Shown here: positions 57,747 through 64,000 of the stretch, one piece after another
Position numbering within the stretch: position 1 is the first letter of the stretch
Layout of the letters: the number at the start of each line of letters is the position of its first letter
NCBI RefSeq assembly: GCF_042453785.1
Contig: NC_091661.1
Span: forward strand, 31,859,501-31,923,500
From: Malus domestica
Taxonomy: Eukaryota > Streptophyta > Magnoliopsida > Rosales > Rosaceae
Length of the DNA: 64,000 bases
Direction of reading: 5' to 3'
Program-made: the position numbers and the translations under genes
The notes under the pieces: model-generated
The model's database searches: none
What the model was told of the DNA's origin: nothing
Seen by the model: the letters and a program-made list of their open reading frames with translations, nothing else

Positions 57747-60700
57747 TTAAAGGGGTTCGATTGTCCCACTTTTTAGTCTCTCCATCCGAGCCTGAAGCCC
57801 GGATAATGCCCTCTCATCCATAGGGAGAACCCCGCCCTGGAGGGGAATCTCTGATGCACGAGGAATCTGACCGGAGAGACTCTGGTTTACGTTGTCATTC
57901 ACATAGATTAGTGGCCTAGTTTCTTGATCCGGGTTCCCAGCAGCCGCTGCCAATTGCATGCTCTTCATCCTCTCTCTAATCGCATCTAAGGTTCCGTTGG
58001 TCACTGCATTTTCCAAGATGAGTTCTAGTGTAAGGTCATTAAGGTCAACAAAGAAACAAGAATTGACAATGCACAAGGAAACAACGTAAAAAACAAAATA
58101 CAATTACCTCCACCAATATATCTCTCATTCCTTTGGTCTACCAATGAGTTTTCGGTGAGACCTCTAGAAGTAATGGCATTATTAAGCCTGTTTTCTTCAT
58201 CATATGATGGCGGTAGATTAAAGCTAGTTGGTTCGGATTTCACATTTAATGATTTTGAATCAAGCAAGGAGTTTGTGTGTACAGGGGACAGGGGTGCAAA
58301 TTCAGGAGAAGAAGCATTTAGAGTAGCTGGGGGAGGAGTCGGCATTGGCAAACTTGAAGGCGTCCTTCCAGCTGCGGCATTCTTTTCCATCTGTGACAAA
58401 GAAAATGATAATTTATTTCTATGGCAAGGAAACCTAATTTACTTTTTCAGGAATCATTAAGTGTGTGCCAGAGGGAACATTTTGCCGGTGATAACGATGA
58501 TACCGACCTGCGCCAAACCATCTCTAATATATGTCCGAAAAGCCTCGCTAGCATTTTGGAGTTGAGAGAATATATCAACCTGAAATAAGTATTACAAACT
58601 TAAGAAACAGAAGATTCATGCACAGAAATCAATTGCATGCCATGCAGGGGGCAAAAACCTAAATCACGTCAATAACTCCTAAAGACCATTGACACACATT
58701 ACTTACTCTTGGGTATAGTTGGGTTATGCGGTATAGTTCATACAGACCAATGGTGCAGGTTTGCTTGTCGCCAATCTTCTTGAATATGGCAGCAAGTTCT
58801 TGCTGAAAGAGAAACAGAACCAAAGAATGAGCATAAAAAAATTTAACCATTTTAGAGACTCGTAAACAGACTGAAATTGTGAGGAACCACAAAAGAATTT
58901 ACCGTTAAGTTTGATAAAGATAAACTAGGTTACAATATTTACCTTTAACTGTGCATCAGCAGAATGTGTGGCAGATGAAGGATTGTTTGCTGCTGAATCA
59001 CCCCAGTGAGTTTGGCCACCAGACCCAGTTGATGTCAGCATCCTTGCCGCAGCTAAAGTCTGCCAGGTTGTAGCAAAAAAAGGAAATTAAGGATAAATCG
59101 AAGTCCCTGTATAATTAGAAATAGGACTGCAGAATTCAGTTATTACCTCAAGATTAAGATCAATGTAGGCAAGAATGATTGGCTGCGGTTTTACGTCTAT
59201 AGGAACCATGGAAAGGTGACCTTTAATTGCAGCTCCACGAAGCTTCACAAGCTCATGTAGAACAGTCTTCACCATACGCAGTGGTTTGTCATCAGCACCA
59301 GCTCTGTAATGAATTTATTTTTCACAAGTCAGGAGAGAATAACATTGCATGAAAATGACCAGGACAGGATGAGGCGGGGGTTGGATTTCAGGAATCTTTT
59401 TAAACAATACCTTCTCCTAATCTCTTCCATCCCTAAGTCTTGTAGGTATAAATGGATGCTTTGAAGGATACGGTCCAGATCGACATCATATATTGTGCTT
59501 TGAAGAACCTGCGGCAGAGAAATGCTGATTTAAGAGAAACCTAAAGATTATCGAACACAAAGATTATGAAATGGCAACAAAGAAAGAAAGACTTGACGTA
59601 TGCAGGTGCATGTGGGATACTTTTTTCACAGACAACACAGCTCATGAAAAAAGAAGCTGAATAGAAGGCCACGAATTCAGCAATACCTTTGTAAGTTTTA
59701 TTAAACATTTGACAACCAAATCGGAGAACTTCTGGTTTCTGGAAGCAAATGATTCATTGGATGCAGGTGATGGCCATCTTGAGGGATCTAAAGGGCGTAA
59801 GAGGTTGATGAGAACAACAAAGGACGAAGTCCGATCTGCATTATCCTGCAAGAATACAAATGACAGTTATAACTGATGTAATACCAAAAATTAACATGGG
59901 GAAGCAAATGCAAAAACAGTTAGATATTAACCAGAATCTTTAGCATCAAAACATTCAAGGCTTTCAGGAGTTGGCTGCCATCATCCATATGGGGAACCCT
60001 TTCATCCAAAAGCCACAGTAGGAGCTCAGTGATTAGACTGTCAAGAGTACTTTCCTTGACAGCATAAGCAAGTCTTTTATTTTGAAATGTCTGCAAAGAA
60101 GTCCAAAAAATCAGAATGTTATGAAATAAGTTCGTAAAAGGTAATAATCTTTTACATAGTACATTTGGATCACATGAGCATGAATGAAAACCAAGGCAAG
60201 AATTTGATGGTATGTTTACCTGCATAAGAGTGTTCAAGACATATTTACATGACCTAGACGAAGCTCCCGTCAAACTGAAGTCAAAAGTCTTTGCTACCTA
60301 TTTGAAGAATAAAAGGACGGAGAAACTTCAATAAACACCAGAGTTCGACAAGTCCAAATGGAGAAGCATCTATAATGAACTGTTACTGTACTTGCCTTAT
60401 TTGCCAAGCAAGAAACAAGTCTATCAGAATCCCGCACTAGTTCATCCATAGCACTGCCTTCTGGATCATTAGTCGCCTGTGCCAACTCATGACACACAAC
60501 TTTCATTCCTTCAACTGACTGCAGTACCAGAAAACAGAAACAAAGGAAAAAGTGAAAGGTGGTAACAAGGAAATATGCACAAGAAAGAAACAACTAAATT
60601 AAGATATGAAAACCTTGACCACAGTCTACGTCCCTTTGATTATAAGTAATAGATTGTTATCACATCCAAACTAAACGAGATAAGTTGCATACCTGCTCAG

Positions 60701-63700
60701 GAGAACCAAAAGAAATGATATCCAAAGCTTCATTCCAGTCTGTGGGGCCATTGGCACTACTGAGTACATTGGGTGGCACCAGCTGCCTCTCCATGTGAGG
60801 CTCAGGATGGCCATAGTTTCTCCTAGAAGAAAAATATCAACATATCCCACAAATTAGAGAAGTAATCACACTGGAAAACTAGATGTACTTGTACGAGATA
60901 TAGTATATAAAAAACTGAAAATTTTGGGTATACCTAGAAAGCATTGGACCAGAAACAGATCGTGCAACCTCCCCGCTTTGCTCTGCTACATCCAGCCTAT
61001 TGACAAATACAGAAAGATTTAAGTTTACATAACTTTTATCAAGCAATAGACTGGGGTCAGGTCATGGGACAAATTTTTTCACAATTCAAAACACTTATAA
61101 GATGGTTATCTTCTGAAGGAAGAGAATTTTCTGATTCTCAACCTGAAATTTTCTTTTGACTGAGATCTTTCGGTACCTAAAGTTTATTTGGGTACGATTT
61201 CAGAGAATACAAGCAGCCATTAACGCTTCAGGAAAGTTGGAAAAACATTATTTATAGTGATTTTTCATTAAAACAATATGATATCCAAAATCAGCTTCAG
61301 ACCTGCAATCTTTAGAAAAGCTGATATGAATACTGATTTGTCGTATAAAGAAGCTTTAGGTTCTTTATTTGGGTACTTTACCAAAAATTAAAATGCTTTT
61401 TTGCTTTTCGGTAATCTTTGCCATCGGATTTGAAAGAGCAAACGGAAAATTTAGAACATATGACATTAACCCTCAGGTTGAGGTTCTCAGCTTAACCCTC
61501 AGGTTGAGGTTCTCATCTCACATCAATCTGCCAGTCTTCATTTCCTTTGGACTTTGGATGAGAAAGAGAGAGAGAGAGAGAGAGAGAGGAGGTGCTTAAA
61601 ATTCCAAGAGACATTAAACTTTCTTGAAACAATAAAATAGATGCACAGTTAAGATGATGCAATCTCAACCATCCAAAGTCTTCAAGTCCAATGATATAAG
61701 AAGTGAGCAAAATGTGTACCTTGGACCAGACCCTGGACTAGTACATTACTTGTAATAACCCTAAAACCTAACAGTACAATTTATAGCAGTAGCAGTTCAT
61801 GCAATTTAGTTAAAGTTTCCTATCCAAAACGAAGGATTCCTAGTCTGCTGTGTTCCATATTTCTAACTGAACAGATAAGTGATTTATACGTTCTCTTAAA
61901 GGAACTATGTAACTTCTCTATCTTCTATTAGTGTGCAAAAGTCAGAGCAAAAGCATATACCCAATTTCCCTGACAGAACGCCTCAGAGAAGCCCTAGCTT
62001 CGCCAGGCTTTCCTTCCTTCCTTTTCTCCATTTCTCGAACCTATAAAAAAAATTCTAATTAAAGGAAGAAGAAATAAATCACAGTACCTAGACTTAATTG
62101 AGAACATAAAGTTCGGCAAAAAAAAAAATTGAGAGCATAAAAATATAGACCTTCCACTTAAATCGATCATCTAGCATGCTTTTCTGAGCATCTGTTAACT
62201 TTCCGACATATCTCCATATGTCCTCACCTAAGGAAAGGATAAAAAAAATTGCTTGATGAGAGAACATATCATGTCAGTAAATAACCTTGGGCACATATTA
62301 ACTATTAGTTTAGAATTACGACCGACAACTTTAGCTCATTATGTGGCATCATGACATACCAAGAATCTTATAACCAGTAGCTAGCGTATTTAAAGCAGCT
62401 TTCCTAATTTCACCATCTCTTTCTGCTGTCAAGCTCGCAACAATTTGCAAGGACTTTAGTTGTCCACTAATCTGTCAGAAAGATGTAGATGTAAGTATCC
62501 TCTAACACAACTAAGAAAAATGTAGTGTATACATGATTGGATATAAAACAGACAAGTATGCAAAGGCTTACCTCAGCTACATGGTGATCAATCAAATATC
62601 CAACAAGATCAGCACACTCAATTCGAGTACGGTTGTTCTTAGAACGCAATCCCTCCAAAATATAAGGGAAACTTTTTGCAGCGGTATATGCCTGCACAAT
62701 TTGTTTGGTCAACTCCCGCATTTTTTCTCGCACTTTCTCAATGTTATGCCCGAGCTGCAGCACAAGATTCAGCATTTCTGTCAGTGAAATTCCATTCAAG
62801 CCTTCTATTAAATACAAAATATTCAAATCTTCCAAAGTCTGGCAATTAAAATAGAAACCTTCTCTATCAAGCATGGAAAAAATATGGCTGCTTCTGATTC
62901 AGTCAACATGTATGCCTCATCCCTAAATGTATCAAAAAGTTCTGGAAGAAATTCCAACACCTGTAAATCAGAACATATGTGGTTAGGATAACACACCTAG
63001 AAAACCGTAGCACTTAAAAAGCAGCAAGGAAAGAAGATTGAACGAAAATAAATAGACCATACCTTTAACAGGCATGTTGTGTTCGATTTACAAAATTGTA
63101 AAACAAACCACCTTAGCAGTATATCCAATACTTCAATAATTTCCTTTTTAATGGTTGGAAGTGCCTGGAATGCATACACAGAACATTGGTCAAACTAAGC
63201 AGGCGTATTTGATACAAATTGGGATATTAGGAATAGCAGAAAAATACCTTCTGTAGTATCTCAAGGCCATCAACTTGCTTCTTAAAATCAGTAGAAAGAA
63301 GCCGCCTATGCACATCCTCTCTAAAGTACTTCGTCATATCATTCTGCAGAAAATGCATGAGTAAAATTCTTTCATAAATGCAATGACAATGGAAAACACA
63401 AGTTAGGTGAAATCTGCACAAGTACAAACCTCAAGATCTTGAATCTGTTCTATCCGAGGCTCTTCAAACTTAAACTTCTTAGCTACCAATCGCTCTCTAT
63501 CGTCCTGCAGTTCAAATACCCATTCATCAGTAGACTCAAGATTAGTATACAAGTTCAAATTCCATGCTACCACCATATGTACCTTAATTGAATCTTTAAC
63601 ATTTATCAAGGCCTGTGACTGCACAGCTATATCTTGGACGGACATCATTGAATTTAATCCCTTTGTGGGAATGGTCCTCTTTTCAATTCAAAGGACAATC

Positions 63701-64000
63701 AATTAATATGATCATAAGAATAACGAGAAATAAAAGAATAAATGCTATCAACTACATCAGAGGGACGTACTGAAGTAGCTTTGGCTCCATGCTTCAAAAC
63801 TCCATTGGAAGCAGGCTTTCCAGCCTTTGTAATGCTTTTGGAAGTTGGGGCCATCGATATTGCTTTGGCTGACTCAAAAGATTCTAAGCGGAAACCATTC
63901 AAATTAGTTCAATGCATTACAAGCAAAAACACCAGAGCCAAGAATTTGACAATCACACCTTGAAAAGATCCATTAGGCTTCAATCGTTCAACAAGAGCTA
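57747..64000 (-). CDS. MOR1: MOR1/GEM1, XMAP215-family microtubule polymerase, C-terminal half
   Basis: Twenty-four exons are visible, from 63959 (running off the right edge) down to 57747-58003. They give 955 residues plus stop, roughly the C-terminal half of the about 1980-residue family. Examples: 63771-63883, 63248-63343, 62572-62754, 59932-60090 and 58108-58390. HEAT/TOG-type helices include EILQKALPTIKKEIIEVLDI and KVREKMRELTKQIVQAYTAA. The tail (PTPPPATLNASSPEFAPLSP) is disordered and ends RMERLKSGTIEPL. MOR1 binds tubulin through TOG domains and promotes growth of cortical, spindle and phragmoplast microtubules. One intron (60298-60395) has a GC donor (60396|GCAAGT), required for LANKVAKTFDF. 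The largest intron (60997-61960) holds a GA run (about 61561-61590) and a 27-bp duplication. Confidence 0.95.
61463..61517. repeat. 27-bp tandem duplication in a MOR1 intron
   Basis: TTAACCCTCAGGTTGAGGTT plus CTCA is repeated twice. The unit contains the partial palindrome CCTCAGGTTGAGG. Confidence 0.85.
61563..61588. repeat. GA microsatellite in a MOR1 intron
   Basis: About 12-13 uninterrupted AG units lie in the 964-bp intron. Confidence 0.9.

Overview
This is a stretch of flowering-plant nuclear DNA, very probably a woody rosid. The LTR elements, the small hairpin transposons and the 5S-derived Cassandra repeat look Rosaceae-like, but the family assignment is an inference, not proven. Genes have short exons, GT-AG introns (two are GC-AG), AT-rich intergenic DNA and CT/GA-rich 5' leaders. 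I found no bacterial or organellar signature and no tRNA, rRNA gene or CRISPR.

Layout. 1-15103 (+): the 3' part of an UNC93-like membrane protein gene. Its last intron, originally about 190 bp, has grown to 13.8 kb by insertion of a young LTR retrotransposon (1233-14809) that itself carries a second LTR retrotransposon (1605-7894). Both have clean 5-bp target duplications, and neither encodes a recognisable gag or pol. The inner element carries six related long hairpins whose loops are conserved while their stems change in a compensating way. I regard this as the most interesting signal in the window. 15729-22691: an acylated acidic low-complexity protein (-), a Kazal-type inhibitor-like secreted protein (+), the RNase P/MRP subunit POP5 (-) and a small Cys/His-rich protein I cannot name (+). 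24483-37595: a thaumatin-like protein (+), BIN4 of the topoisomerase VI complex (-), a lone Copia gag-like ORF ending in a membrane segment (-), the Tim17/22/23-family import/tRNA-import protein HP30/TRIC (+) and a RESPONSE TO LOW SULFUR gene (-) with a UPE-box match in its promoter. 37596-42933: a gene-poor block of MITEs, a minisatellite and a dead LINE fragment. 42934-45561: ATG13 (+). 46750-48700: a disabled UFM1-protease-like (ZUFSP/C78) gene, followed by a solo LTR. 50159-55230: an intact 1242-residue ABCB transporter (-) with a Cassandra solo LTR in one intron. 57747-64000: the C-terminal half of the microtubule polymerase MOR1/XMAP215 (-), which runs off the right edge.

The order thaumatin-BIN4-HP30-LSU-ATG13 matches, from memory, a duplicated pair of Arabidopsis segments (At5g24620-At5g24660 and At3g49560-At3g49590), so this block looks like an old conserved neighbourhood. 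These are independent housekeeping and stress genes, not an operon-like pathway. Exon coordinates were worked out by hand from splice sites and reading frame; a few could be off by a base.
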